A stretch of 64,000 nucleotides of DNA, taken from Pseudomonadota bacterium (GTDB taxonomy: Bacteria > Pseudomonadota > Alphaproteobacteria > Rhizobiales > Aestuariivirgaceae). Positions 35,508 to 45,328 of this stretch are shown here, in pieces. The notes below the pieces were generated by a model. It was not told the origin of the DNA. It saw only the letters and a program-made list of their open reading frames with translations, and did not search any database. The stretch is from contig CAUJIO010000031.1 in NCBI GenBank assembly GCA_963205315.1, positions 1 through 64,000 on the forward strand. The letters run 5' to 3'. Positions within the stretch are counted from its first letter, which is position 1, and each line of letters opens with the position of its first letter. A program made the translations under genes and the position numbers.

Positions 35508-37505
35508 TCAGCGGTTGCCGTAGAGCATCTCGTAGAGCGTTGGGCGGATCGTTAGCAACAGGCCGTCTGCCATCGCCGCATGGCCTTCGGCGGTCGGGTG
35601 CAGCGCACCGGTGGTTTCCGAGAACACCGCCGCCGAGGCTTTCTCGTCAATCCTGCCGTACTTGTCGGCAACCTTCTGGTTGATGACCATGTAGGCGTCG
35701 TTGAAGGTGCGGACCCAGCGCTGCCGCAAGGCGTAGGGATAGTTCTGCGAAGCCGGATCATAGGGGCGCCACGAGCCTTCCTTTGCCGAAAAGTTCGGCT
35801 GGCAGGACTGCGTGTCGCGGTCCGATTTACCATAGCAGGGGATCATCAGCATTTCGGCCGGATCGCTGACCCGCTTCAAATTCTGGGCACAGAAGCCGTG
35901 GCCCTCGAACATCCGGTCGGCATAGACATGTCCGGCGAAACTCCAGCCATGATCGCCTGCCAGATCCCGCATCCGCTTGTAGAGGAGAGCGAACTGGCCG
36001 CGCACCGCCTTGAGACGTTCGGCCCGCGCCGTCAGCCACGAGGAAAACATATCCAGCGATTGATTGGCGGGATAGCGGTCTTCATCGGATCCGTCATCCG
36101 GAGCAGCCTGGCAGATACCACCCTCGGCATCGGTCACCAGATCGGGGTAAGCCGTCAGGATCACGCGAGAGGGATCGAATACGCCATCGTCCGCTGACGA
36201 CAGGGGCAGCGTCATCTCCATCGCCGAAGCCAGCCTTGCATAGGCATCGGGCAACACATCGCGCATGCGCCGCGAGAATTCCTTGGCCGATACCGTGGCA
36301 CCGAAGAACCCGGCGATGGCCGTCGACACGCCATCGCGCAAGGATGCCCAGGCGACCACGTTCGAGAAGCCAAGATCGTTGCCGCCGACCGACAGGAAGA
36401 GAAAATCAAGCCTGCGCCGGAACGCCCCATCGCTACACACGGGAAGTCCATTTCGGACAACCGTCTTGCCGCTGCAGAGTTCACGTACCAGACGGTAGAG
36501 CTGCGCGTCCTTGGCTCCGCCTGACAGCGGGCGAGCTGACGGTCCGGCTGTTGCGTCTGTATCGCTGATGCGTTCGACATAGGTCTGCGGCCCCAGCAAA
36601 CCGTCGTCAATTCCAGCACCGGAGCATGAGTAGTCGAGATAGGTGACGGACGCTTGCGGATTCTCAACCGCGATTTGCAGGGCGGCGCGCAGCTGATGGC
36701 CATAGAGCGAGCGATGACAGAGCTGGTCCGTCCATTGGGCGGAACCGAAGCCATCGTTGCGCAGGCGCTGCGGATAAAGATTGCGATGACGGTGCACATT
36801 GCCGAATTCAATCGGCATGTCGGGATTGCCCTCGCCCGATGCGAAACTGTCGCCAAGTCCTGCAATCAGAAGATCACGCACAGCCGCATCGACGATGATG
36901 GGCTGTTCGCCGACGACGTTGACTGAAATCTCGGCCCCACCCGGATAGGGCAATGCAATATCGGGACCGCTGACCCGTTCACCGCAGGATGCCACCGCCA
37001 CGAGTGAACCGCCGATTCGCCACTCGCAGCGCGAGGCCTTGGGCAGGGCAGCCCCTGCTGCAGCAGTGAGCCAGAGTTCGATCGGATGGCTCCTGGGATT
37101 GAGATAGGCCTCGATACCCCCGCAGGCGGAATGGGTACGCTTTTCGCTGTCGTAGCAAAGCCTGTCCTGGCCACGCGACGCCCACCCATGCCAGTCGAAC
37201 TTGTCGCGCAACATAGTGGTGAAGGCGATGAAGCGGTCGTTCAGCACATGTTCCGCACCGAGCACCGAGGTCCGCGCGATGTAGGAGTCGCGCTGCTCAA
37301 GCTCCATGTTGCGGCCGTCGACATGCAGCAGATACTGCCGCCAGGCATTTTCATGCAGCTTGAAAAAGCGCGCGTCGCTGAACAGCCTGAACCGGTTGAC
37401 CACTTGCCAGTCAATGCGGAACTGGCTGGCGTCAAGTGTTTGGGCTGTAGCGGTCGATCCGAACAGGCCAAGGAAAGCAAGCAATAAGAATAGGATTCGC
37501 AGCAT
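35508..37505 (-). CDS. large secreted SGNH/GDSL-like hydrolase
   Basis: 665 residues with a Sec signal peptide (MLRILFLLLAFLGLFGSTATA). After a ~210-residue N-terminal domain of unknown type comes the SGNH core: GLGDSFASGEGNPD with probable nucleophile S220, the oxyanion block LSVGGNDLGFSN, and a C-terminal ALHPTAEGH giving the catalytic His near 636. Several Cys pairs (CSGAG, GFCAQNL, PCYGKSD...QSC) suggest disulfides and an exported protein. It is probably a lipase or esterase; the substrate is unknown. The usual Asp of DxxHP is not visible three residues before the His. Single gene, convergent with the methyltransferase, 3 nt apart. Confidence 0.82.
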   Translation of the reverse strand: MLRILFLLLAFLGLFGSTATAQTLDASQFRIDWQVVNRFRLFSDARFFKLHENAWRQYLLHVDGRNMELEQRDSYIARTSVLGAEHVLNDRFIAFTTMLRDKFDWHGWASRGQDRLCYDSEKRTHSACGGIEAYLNPRSHPIELWLTAAAGAALPKASRCEWRIGGSLVAVASCGERVSGPDIALPYPGGAEISVNVVGEQPIIVDAAVRDLLIAGLGDSFASGEGNPDMPIEFGNVHRHRNLYPQRLRNDGFGSAQWTDQLCHRSLYGHQLRAALQIAVENPQASVTYLDYSCSGAGIDDGLLGPQTYVERISDTDATAGPSARPLSGGAKDAQLYRLVRELCSGKTVVRNGLPVCSDGAFRRRLDFLFLSVGGNDLGFSNVVAWASLRDGVSTAIAGFFGATVSAKEFSRRMRDVLPDAYARLASAMEMTLPLSSADDGVFDPSRVILTAYPDLVTDAEGGICQAAPDDGSDEDRYPANQSLDMFSSWLTARAERLKAVRGQFALLYKRMRDLAGDHGWSFAGHVYADRMFEGHGFCAQNLKRVSDPAEMLMIPCYGKSDRDTQSCQPNFSAKEGSWRPYDPASQNYPYALRQRWVRTFNDAYMVINQKVADKYGRIDEKASAAVFSETTGALHPTAEGHAAMADGLLLTIRPTLYEMLYGNR

Positions 37506-37548
37506 GGTGCGCGTTTAACGGTGAAATCCGGGCCAAGTTGGGGCAGCC

Positions 37549-38334
37549 TCAGGCCAATTCGGAATTGCCGCGGGCGACGATGACCCGAATGCCTGCGTCG
37601 ACCAGCATCTTGTGGTTGGCATCGGAGAGTCCTTCATCGGTGATCAGCGTTCCGATGCGGGAAAGCGGCATGATGGGATAGCGGGCGCGCGCGCCGAACT
37701 TGCTGCTGTCGGCCAGCACAATGGCCTCGTCCGCGCGCTGCAGCAGCAGCTCGGTTTCGCGCACGATGAGCGGATGTGATTCCTGCATGCCGGTCGGTGT
37801 GATCGCCTGCGCCCCGAGAAAGAATTTCGACGCATAGAATTCCGGCAGGCCGGCCTGCGGCGAGAAAACGATTCCAGGTTCCCGGTAAAGATCGCCGCCT
37901 GCCATCGTCAGATGACAGGAGCCGTTCTGCCAGAGGCTCGCCGCCAGTGGCATCGAGTTTGTGTAGATCCGCACGTTGCGGTTGGCGAGCAGCATGGCGA
38001 AGAGATGGCAGGTGCTGCCGCCGTGAATGATCAGCGCGTCCCCCTCTTGCACCAGTTTGGCGGCCTCCTGGGCGATGGCTGTCTTCGCCTCGACTCCGAG
38101 CATCTGGTTCTCGGTGAAGGGCCGCGCAGCGAGGCGATCAATTCCGCTCACCACGTCCGCCGCCGCGATCCCGCCGAAGACCTTTCGAACGGCGCCGCTG
38201 GAATGCAGCTTTGCAATATCGCGGCGGATCGTGGCAGGCGACGCGTCAAGTATCTCTTGCAGATCGCGCACCGAGGCGAATGGCCGGTCCTTCAGCAGAC
38301 CGATCATGATCTTGTGGCGTTCGGCCTCAAGCAT
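37549..38334 (-). CDS. rhaR: DeoR-family transcriptional regulator, probable rhamnose repressor
   Basis: 261 residues from the ATG at 38334. The N-terminal DeoR helix-turn-helix (RHKIMIGLLKDRPFASVRDLQEILDASPATIRRDIAKLHSSGAVRKVFGG) is followed by the DeoRC sugar-phosphate sensor (IHGGSTCHLFAMLL, LADSSKFG, LITDEGL). It is divergent from the rha transport and catabolism genes, as in Rhizobium leguminosarum, where a DeoR protein controls rhamnose use. The ligand is probably a pathway intermediate; this is inference. Confidence 0.88.
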   Translation of the reverse strand: MLEAERHKIMIGLLKDRPFASVRDLQEILDASPATIRRDIAKLHSSGAVRKVFGGIAAADVVSGIDRLAARPFTENQMLGVEAKTAIAQEAAKLVQEGDALIIHGGSTCHLFAMLLANRNVRIYTNSMPLAASLWQNGSCHLTMAGGDLYREPGIVFSPQAGLPEFYASKFFLGAQAITPTGMQESHPLIVRETELLLQRADEAIVLADSSKFGARARYPIMPLSRIGTLITDEGLSDANHKMLVDAGIRVIVARGNSELA

Positions 38335-38402
38335 GATGAAAACGATCAATCTCAATCATTTGTGCACCGCAGCAATCACGATTTCCTCACAAACTAACTC
38401 AC

Positions 38403-38433
38403 TTGACGCTTTTTAATCAACAATGTTTATTGT
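38403..38433 (+). promoter_or_regulatory. candidate promoter and operator of the rha operon
   Basis: TTGACG (38403-38408), 17 nt, then TTTATT (38426-38431) makes a plausible sigma-70 promoter. An inverted repeat ACAAT-GTTT-ATTGT (38420-38433) overlaps the -10 box, a position suited to repression by the divergent DeoR protein. Confidence 0.55.
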
Positions 38434-38541
38434 CGCTCACGCCGGCCGTGAAGCAAATTATACGAAAACGACCACCGGAGGGTCAGAGAACCCGGCACCG
38501 GTGTCTGCGGTTGGCAAGCTGGCGACGGGAGTGGAGGGGGC

Positions 38542-40095
38542 ATGAACAGCAAGGACGTTGAGCGGGCGGATGGCGCAACGCACGCGCATGCCCTGCCGAT
38601 CGCCCTGCGTGGAGTGTCCAAGTCCTTTGCAGGTATCAAGGTCGTCACACAGGTCAGTTTCGACATACGCCCCGGCGAGGTCCATGCCCTGATGGGCGAA
38701 AACGGCGCTGGCAAATCCACCATGATCAAGATCATGGCCGGTCTTCATCAGGCTGACGAAGGCGAAATCCTGATCAATGGCCAACCGGTTAGATTTGCCT
38801 CTCCGAGGGATGCGCATGCCGCCGGCATTGCCACGGTGCATCAGGAATTGTTGCTGTTCCCCGAGCTTACCGTTGCCGAAAACATTTTTCTTGGCCAAAC
38901 GCCGAAGACGGGGCTTGGCACCATCGACTGGCAGGCCATGCGGGCCCGCGCCCGGGAACTTCTGGACTCCCTCGACAGCGGAGACCTCGACATCGACCAG
39001 AAGGTTGCAAGCCTCTCGGTCGGCAACCGTCAACGCATCGAGATCGCCCGCGCACTGGCGCAGGACGCCCGCGTGCTGATCATGGATGAACCAACCGCTG
39101 CGCTGGCTGAGGCCGACGTGCAGCGCCTCATGGCCATCGTGCGGAGCTTGCGCGCCCGCGGCGTCGCCATTGTCTATGTCAGTCACCGCATGCCCGAGAT
39201 CTTCGCCCTGGCCGACCGTGTGACGGTGCTGCGCGATGGCCATCATGTCGCGACGAAGAACGTCTCGGAGGTTGACGAGCCGCAGCTGGTGTCGATGATG
39301 GTCGGCCGCGCCATCGATAGGCTCTATCCCGCCAAGCAGGGTGTGGATGGCGAGGTCATCCTGGAACTTCGTGATGTATCCTATCGCGGTGTCATCCGCG
39401 GTATTTCATTGAAGTTGAAGCGTGGCGAAATTCTCGGACTTGCCGGCCTCGTCGGATCCGGCCGCACCGAAACGGCGCTCACGGTTTTCGGCATCACGCC
39501 GGCGACCTCCGGTCAAATCGTTATCGATGGCAAGCCGGAGCACATCAGCAGCCCCGAGGCCGCACGCGATCTCGGCATCGCTTATGTTCCGGAAGACCGT
39601 GGCCAGCAGGGATTGATCCGCTCACAGACGATCGAGGACAACATAGCGCTGGCAAATCTCAAGCGGCTGATGCGCGGCTTCATGGTCGACGCGGCAAAAG
39701 TGACGGCCGAGGCCCGCAAGGCCATCGAACGCTTCGGCATAAGGGCGCGTGGGCCGCAGCAGCTGGTGCGCCAGCTGTCCGGCGGCAATCAGCAGAAAGT
39801 GGTGCTTGGCAAATGGCTCGCCACCAACCCGCGCATTCTGATCATGGATGAGCCGACGCGCGGCATTGACGTCGGCGCCAAGGCGGAAATCCACCAGCTG
39901 ATGCGTAAGCTCGCCGGCGAGGGCATGGCAATCCTGATGATCTCCAGCGAGTTGCCCGAAGTGCTGGGCATGAGCGACCGCGTGCTGGTGATGAACAGCG
40001 GGCGCATCGTGGGCGAGTTCGACAGGCAGGCGGCAACAGCCGAGGCCGTTGGTACGGCCATGACCCGCAGTTATTCCCGGGAGGACGCCGCATGA
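38542..40095 (+). CDS. rhaT: L-rhamnose ABC transporter ATP-binding protein
   Basis: 517 residues with two fused ABC domains, as in monosaccharide (CUT2) importers. Domain 1 has Walker A GENGAGKST, signature LSVGNRQRIEIARAL and LIMDEPTAAL. Domain 2 has the usual degenerate P-loop GLVGSGRTE, signature LSGGNQQKVVLGKWL and LIMDEPTRGIDVG. GGAGGGGG precedes the ATG. Rhamnose specificity is inferred from the downstream rhaD and rhaI. It overlaps the next gene by 4 nt. Confidence 0.92.
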   Translation: MNSKDVERADGATHAHALPIALRGVSKSFAGIKVVTQVSFDIRPGEVHALMGENGAGKSTMIKIMAGLHQADEGEILINGQPVRFASPRDAHAAGIATVHQELLLFPELTVAENIFLGQTPKTGLGTIDWQAMRARARELLDSLDSGDLDIDQKVASLSVGNRQRIEIARALAQDARVLIMDEPTAALAEADVQRLMAIVRSLRARGVAIVYVSHRMPEIFALADRVTVLRDGHHVATKNVSEVDEPQLVSMMVGRAIDRLYPAKQGVDGEVILELRDVSYRGVIRGISLKLKRGEILGLAGLVGSGRTETALTVFGITPATSGQIVIDGKPEHISSPEAARDLGIAYVPEDRGQQGLIRSQTIEDNIALANLKRLMRGFMVDAAKVTAEARKAIERFGIRARGPQQLVRQLSGGNQQKVVLGKWLATNPRILIMDEPTRGIDVGAKAEIHQLMRKLAGEGMAILMISSELPEVLGMSDRVLVMNSGRIVGEFDRQAATAEAVGTAMTRSYSREDAA

Positions 40096-41066
40096 GCAGC
40101 GTTTCTGCCGGCGCCAGCCGTTCCACATTGCAGCGATTCCTCGGCGGCTATGGCCAGGAAATCGTCGTGCTCCTGTCGATCGTTGCCTTGTTCATCGTCG
40201 TCGGTTTCGTCAATCCGCGCTTCCTGTCCGACACCAACATCAATTCGATCTTCGCCGGCAATGCCTATATCGCCATCGCCGCCATCGGCATGTCGATGAT
40301 CATCATCGCCGGTCATATCGACGTCTCGGTCGGCGCCATGATCGGCGTCATCGCCACGATTGCAGGAACATTGGCGGTCGCGGGCTATCCGGTGTGGATC
40401 GCCTGGAGCGTGCCGATTCTGTTCTCGATCGTCGTCAGCGCCGGTACCGGAGCGCTTGTGGCCTACACCCGCATCCCGTCGATCGTCGTCACCCTCGGGA
40501 TGCTGTCGATTCTCAAGGGCGGCCTGATCAGTGCCACCGATGGCGCATGGATCAGCAACATGCCGCCGGAATTCATGATCGCGCAGATGCGGCCCTTCGG
40601 TATTCCCTCCGCCGTCTATTTCATGGTTGCATTGACAATTCTGGCGGCACTCTTCATGCGCTACACTGATTTTGGCCGCGCCATCTATGCAGTCGGCGGC
40701 AACATGGAAGCCGCGCGCGCCGCCGGCATAAACCCCGAGCGCTCGGTGATCGGCGTGTTTGCCCTGCACGGGCTGTTCACCGGCGTCGCGGGCATTCTGT
40801 TTGCTACGCAATTGCAGGTGATCCAGTCCACCGTGCCGCCCAACCTGGAATTGACGGTCATCACCGCCTCGGTGATCGGCGGCGTCTCGATCCTTGGCGG
40901 TACGGGCACGGTCATCGGCTCGACGCTCGCCGCCATCCTGTTTGCCTGCATCGGCTCTGCACTGATCTTTCTCAACGTCTCGGCCTACTGGCTGAGAGCT
41001 GTGCTCGGGCTTCTGATTCTCGCCACGGTTCTGGCGGACATGGCCCGCCGCCGGAGGGCACAATGA
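40092..41066 (+). CDS. rhaP: L-rhamnose ABC transporter permease
   Basis: 324 residues, about eight to ten membrane helices, CUT2 permease family. Recognisable segments are AYIAIAAIGMSMIIIAGHIDVSVGAMIG, IPSIVVTLGMLSILKGGL, IYAVGGNMEAARAAGIN and VIGGVSILGGTGTVIGS. It overlaps the ATPase and the second permease by 4 nt each, so the three are translationally coupled. Confidence 0.9.
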   Translation: MSSVSAGASRSTLQRFLGGYGQEIVVLLSIVALFIVVGFVNPRFLSDTNINSIFAGNAYIAIAAIGMSMIIIAGHIDVSVGAMIGVIATIAGTLAVAGYPVWIAWSVPILFSIVVSAGTGALVAYTRIPSIVVTLGMLSILKGGLISATDGAWISNMPPEFMIAQMRPFGIPSAVYFMVALTILAALFMRYTDFGRAIYAVGGNMEAARAAGINPERSVIGVFALHGLFTGVAGILFATQLQVIQSTVPPNLELTVITASVIGGVSILGGTGTVIGSTLAAILFACIGSALIFLNVSAYWLRAVLGLLILATVLADMARRRRAQ

Positions 41067-42007
41067 CCGCTTCCAAACTCTTGCGCCACGAGACCATTCT
41101 CGCGGTGCTTACGATCATCGCGCTGGCGGTTCTCGCCTCGCTTTCGGACAAGTTTTTTACAGCCGAAAATCTTCTGAACCAGGGCCGGCTGATGTCGGAA
41201 GTGGGCCTTGTGGCCCTTGCCATGACCTTCGTCATCGTCACCGGCGGCATCGATCTGTCCGTCGGTTCGATTCTGGGTCTGACGGCCATCCTGCTTGGCG
41301 TGTTCTGGAAGAATCTTGGTCTTCCACTTCCGCTCGCCATCGCCGGCGCCCTGGCCTGCGGAACCTTCGCGGGCTGGGTCAATGGCTTCATCATTACCCG
41401 GTTCAGTGTTCCACCGCTCATCGCCACACTGGCGACCCTTGCGCTATACCGCGGCCTTGCCGAGGGCATCAGCGAAGCACGCTCGGTGCGCGGCTATCCC
41501 GAGTGGTTCTATGTCTTCGGCCAAGGAGAAATTCTGGGGGTCCCCTTCCAACTCTGGATTCTGGGCATTGCCACAGTTGTCTCTGCCGTCATCCTCGGGC
41601 TCACACCCTTCGGCCGTGCCACTTATGCGATTGGTGCCAATGAGACGGCGGCGCGATTTTCCGGCATCCGCGTTCATGCCACAAAGCTGTGGATCTATAC
41701 AGCGGCTGGATTTGTCTCGGCCCTGGCCGCAGTGATCTTCGTGTCGCGCGTCACCACCACCCGCTCCGACATGGGCACCGGGCTGGAACTCGATGTGATC
41801 ACCGGCGTCGTTCTGGGCGGAACCTCGATCTTCGGCGGCCGCGGCACCATCATTGGAACCGTGCTGGGCCTCATACTCATTCAGGCCTTGAAGAACGGCC
41901 TGGCTCTGTCCGGCGTGAAGGGAGACGGCACCATCGTCGTCATCGGACTGGTATTGATCGGCGCCATTCTCATCGGCGCCATGTTCGACAAGAACAGAGG
42001 CGGCTGA
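41063..42007 (+). CDS. rhaQ: L-rhamnose ABC transporter permease (second)
   Basis: 314 residues, membrane protein of the same family as the preceding permease; the pair should form a heterodimer. Matching segments are GLVALAMTFVIVTGGIDLSVGSILGL, VPPLIATLATLALYRGLAEG, TYAIGANETAARFSGI and VITGVVLGGTSIFGGRGTIIGT. Overlaps rhaP by 4 nt; 67 nt separate it from rhaS. Confidence 0.9.
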   Translation: MTASKLLRHETILAVLTIIALAVLASLSDKFFTAENLLNQGRLMSEVGLVALAMTFVIVTGGIDLSVGSILGLTAILLGVFWKNLGLPLPLAIAGALACGTFAGWVNGFIITRFSVPPLIATLATLALYRGLAEGISEARSVRGYPEWFYVFGQGEILGVPFQLWILGIATVVSAVILGLTPFGRATYAIGANETAARFSGIRVHATKLWIYTAAGFVSALAAVIFVSRVTTTRSDMGTGLELDVITGVVLGGTSIFGGRGTIIGTVLGLILIQALKNGLALSGVKGDGTIVVIGLVLIGAILIGAMFDKNRGG

Positions 42008-42074
42008 ATTCGGGAGGATCGTCCTTACAAGCCGCCCGCCTGCGGCCCGGAGGACATGATATGGGAGACGACAC

Positions 42075-43181
42075 ATGAAGAAGATGACTCTCGGCGCAAT
42101 TCTGGGCCTGGCCCTGATGAGCGGATCGGCACTTGCTGCCTCGGCCTGGACCGGTGGCGACGACCTGCCGACCAGCCCGCTGGCCTGCGACGGCACTGCC
42201 GGCGCTTCCGCCGCCATGCCCTATGATGGCGGATCGCCCACCAATCCGCCCGATCGCAAGGGCAAGAAGATCACCGTCGTCGACATTCCGAAGCTGATCG
42301 GCATCGGTTATTTTAATGCCACGACCAAGGGTATCCTCGACGCAGCCGCTGAACTCGGCAATGTCGACGCCAAGACCGACGGCCCGACCAAGGCCAACAT
42401 CGACGAACAGATCACCTTCATCGACAACTACATCACCTCTGGCGTCGACGGCATTCTCTTCGCCGCCAACGATCCGGTGGCCATTGCCCCGGTGCTGAAG
42501 AAGGCGCTGGAAAAGGGCATCAACGTCGTCGGCTATGACGCCAACGCAACACCCGACGCCCGCCAGTGGTTCGTCAACCAGGCCCAGTTCAATGGCATCG
42601 CCAAGGCGATGGTCGACAACATGGCGGCCGAGATCGGCGAAGAGGGTTCTTTCGCCATCGTCACCTCGACCTTCACCACGCCGAACCAGGCGCGCTGGAT
42701 TGCCGAGATGGGCGCCTATGCCGCGGCCTGCCATCCCAAGATGAAGTGGCTTGAAACCGTCGAAGCCCAGGAAGACAACAACCTGTCCTTCAACCAGGCA
42801 ACGACGCTGATCAACAAGTACGGCGATGAACTCAAGGGCATCTTCGGCATGACCTCGGTCGCGACACCGGCATCCGCCGAGGCCGTAACCCAGGCCAACA
42901 AGTGCGGCACCATTGCCGTCGTCGGTCTCGCCACCCCGAACGCCATGAAGCCATATGTCGAAAAGGGCTGCGTCAAGTCGGTCGTCCTTTGGAACCCTGT
43001 CGATCTTGGCTATGCCGCGATGCACGTGCTGCGCGCCGTGGCTGACGGCACGCTGGTACCGGGCGCCACGTCAGTGAAGGCCGGCAAGCTGGGCGATCTC
43101 CAGATCATCAACGGTTCGGAAATTCTCCTTGGCGCGCCCTACGTCTTCACCAAGGACAATATCGGCCAGTTCGACTTCTGA
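42075..43181 (+). CDS. rhaS: L-rhamnose ABC transporter substrate-binding protein
   Basis: 368 residues. Signal peptide MKKMTLGAILGLALMSGSALA, then a type-1 periplasmic binding fold of the CUT2 group: ITVVDIPKLIGIGYFNATTKGILDAAAELG, NIDEQITFIDNYITSGVDGILFAANDPVAIAPVLKKAL, and GTIAVVGLATPNAMKPYVEKGCVKSVVLWNP. GGGAG lies before the ATG. The name follows the Rhizobium rhamnose system; it is unrelated to the E. coli AraC-type RhaS. Confidence 0.9.
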   Translation: MKKMTLGAILGLALMSGSALAASAWTGGDDLPTSPLACDGTAGASAAMPYDGGSPTNPPDRKGKKITVVDIPKLIGIGYFNATTKGILDAAAELGNVDAKTDGPTKANIDEQITFIDNYITSGVDGILFAANDPVAIAPVLKKALEKGINVVGYDANATPDARQWFVNQAQFNGIAKAMVDNMAAEIGEEGSFAIVTSTFTTPNQARWIAEMGAYAAACHPKMKWLETVEAQEDNNLSFNQATTLINKYGDELKGIFGMTSVATPASAEAVTQANKCGTIAVVGLATPNAMKPYVEKGCVKSVVLWNPVDLGYAAMHVLRAVADGTLVPGATSVKAGKLGDLQIINGSEILLGAPYVFTKDNIGQFDF

Positions 43182-43255
43182 TCCAAGAAACCTGCAAACC
43201 CGGGGTGCGCTGCTTCTGCGGCGCACCCTCCAAGTTCTGAGAGCGAGAATAGTCC

Positions 43256-45325
43256 ATGAGCAATTCCATCACCGTTCCGTCCCTGTGGGATGACGCCAAG
43301 GCCGCCGCTCTCGATGAGCCCGGCCTGCTTCTCTACCGGTCCAATTTGCTTGGTGCGGATTTGCGCATCACCAATTTCGGTGGCGGTAATACGTCGGCCA
43401 AGGTGGCGATGCCTGATCCGTTGACAGGCGATCAGGTGGACGTCCTCTGGGTCAAGGGCTCGGGCGGCGACATCGGCTCGATGAAGCTCGATGGCTTTGC
43501 CACGCTCTACATGGACAAGCTCGAATCGCTGAAGGGCCTCTACAAGAGCCTCGATCAGGAAGACGCGATGGTGCATGCGCTCAATCATTGCACCTACAAT
43601 CTCAACCCCCGGGCCCCGTCGATCGATACCTGTCTGCATGGCTATGTGCCCTATGCGCATGTCGACCATGTTCACTCGGACGCCGTCATCGCCATCGCCG
43701 CCTCGAAGGATCAGGTGCGCCTGACGCAGGAGATCTTCGGCAAGGAAATGGGGTATCTGCCATGGCAGCGCCCCGGCATCGATCTCGGCATCAAGCTGGG
43801 CGAGATGGCCAAGGCCAATCCGGAACTCGTCGGCGTTGTGTTGGGAAGCCACGGCCTCTTCACCTGGGGCCACACGGCAAAGGAATGCTACGACACGACG
43901 TTGCGCATCATCAACAAGGCCGCCGTCTGGCTGGACCGAAATCGCGAAAAGCCGGCGTTCAAGGGTGAGAAGGTTCAGTCGCTGTCCGATGGAGATCGCC
44001 GCGCCGCAGCGCTGCGGCTGCTGCCCGAGATTCGCGGCCGCATTTCAAAGCACGAACGCAAGATCGGTCATTTCGTCGATTCGCCTGAAGTGATGGAATT
44101 CGTGAATTCCAATCAGCTCGAAGCCTTGGCACCGCTCGGAACCTCCTGCCCCGATCACTTCCTGCGCACCAAGATCCGTCCGCTGATCGTGCCGCATGAT
44201 GCCGATGCTGCCGCCCTCGACAAACTGATCGATGGCTACCGCGCTGACTATGCAGCCTATTACGAGCGCTGCAAGCACACCGATTCGCCGGCGATCCGCG
44301 ATCCGAATGCGGTGATCTACCTGGTGCCGCGCGTCGGCATGCTGTCCTTTGCCAAGGACAAGGCGACGGCCCGCATCGCCGCAGAATTCTATGTCAATGC
44401 CATCAACGTGATGCGTGGTGCCTCAGGCGTCTCCGCCTATCAGGGCCTGCCGGAGCAGGAAGCCTTCAACATCGAGTATTGGCTTCTGGAAGAGGCAAAG
44501 CTGTCGCGCATGCCGAAGCCCAAGAGTCTCGCTGGCCGCGTCGCCTTCATCACCGGCGGTGCTGGCGGCATCGGTTCCGCCATTGCCTCGAAGCTCCTCT
44601 CGGAAGGTGCCTGCGTCGTGTTGGCTGACATCGACCAGGCCTCTCTCGACGAAGTTACTGCTGGATTCGGAAAGACCTATGGCAAGGACAACATTCGCGG
44701 CGTGAAGATGGACGTGACGAGCGAGGATGCTGTCATCGCCGCAATGAATGAAACGGCACTGGCTTTCGGCGGTGTCGATATCGTCGTCAACAATGCTGGC
44801 ATCACGCTGGCCGCCGCCGTCGAGGATACGACACTCGACCTGTGGAACAAGAACATGTCCATCCTCGGCACCGGATACTTCCTGGTCGGCCGGGAAGGCT
44901 ATCGCTTGCTGAAGCGCCAGAGCCTTGGCGGCTCGATGATCTTCATCTGCTCGAAGAATGCTGTGGCAGCATCACCGGGTGCCTCGGCCTATTGTTCGGT
45001 CAAGGCAGCCGAGCTGCATCTTGCGCGTTGCATGGCGCTGGAAGGCGCTCCGCATGGCATTCGCGTCAATGCCGTGAACCCCGATGCGGTTCTGCGTGGC
45101 TCCAAGATCTGGCAGGGGCCATGGCGCCAGCAGCGCGCCGCCTCGCTGAAGATCACCGAGGATGATCTCGAGGAACATTACCGCAAGCGTTCGCTGCTGC
45201 AGCGCTCGGTGTTCCCGGAGGATATTGCGGAAGGCGTCTACTTCTTCGCCTCCGACGTGTCCAACAAGTCGACTGGTAATTTCCTCAACATCGATGCTGG
45301 CAATGCCGCATCCTTTACGAGGTGA
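43256..45325 (+). CDS. rhaD: bifunctional rhamnulose-1-phosphate aldolase/lactaldehyde dehydrogenase
   Basis: 689 residues. The N-terminal class II aldolase domain has the zinc motif HVDHVHSD preceded by APSIDTCLHGYVPYA, with a later GSHGLFTWG. The C-terminal SDR domain starts near residue 425 with FITGGAGGIGSAIAS, NNAGITLAA and catalytic SAYCSVKAA (YxxxK). The family cleaves L-rhamnulose 1-phosphate to dihydroxyacetone phosphate and L-lactaldehyde and oxidises the latter. It lies between the transporter and the isomerase, 3 nt before the rhaI start codon. Confidence 0.92.
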   Translation: MSNSITVPSLWDDAKAAALDEPGLLLYRSNLLGADLRITNFGGGNTSAKVAMPDPLTGDQVDVLWVKGSGGDIGSMKLDGFATLYMDKLESLKGLYKSLDQEDAMVHALNHCTYNLNPRAPSIDTCLHGYVPYAHVDHVHSDAVIAIAASKDQVRLTQEIFGKEMGYLPWQRPGIDLGIKLGEMAKANPELVGVVLGSHGLFTWGHTAKECYDTTLRIINKAAVWLDRNREKPAFKGEKVQSLSDGDRRAAALRLLPEIRGRISKHERKIGHFVDSPEVMEFVNSNQLEALAPLGTSCPDHFLRTKIRPLIVPHDADAAALDKLIDGYRADYAAYYERCKHTDSPAIRDPNAVIYLVPRVGMLSFAKDKATARIAAEFYVNAINVMRGASGVSAYQGLPEQEAFNIEYWLLEEAKLSRMPKPKSLAGRVAFITGGAGGIGSAIASKLLSEGACVVLADIDQASLDEVTAGFGKTYGKDNIRGVKMDVTSEDAVIAAMNETALAFGGVDIVVNNAGITLAAAVEDTTLDLWNKNMSILGTGYFLVGREGYRLLKRQSLGGSMIFICSKNAVAASPGASAYCSVKAAELHLARCMALEGAPHGIRVNAVNPDAVLRGSKIWQGPWRQQRAASLKITEDDLEEHYRKRSLLQRSVFPEDIAEGVYFFASDVSNKSTGNFLNIDAGNAASFTR

Positions 45326-45328
45326 GCC

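Noticed and set aside
40071-41063. 330-codon frame antisense to rhaP
   Set aside because: Asp/Arg/Gly/His-rich shadow of a permease gene, with no homology signal.
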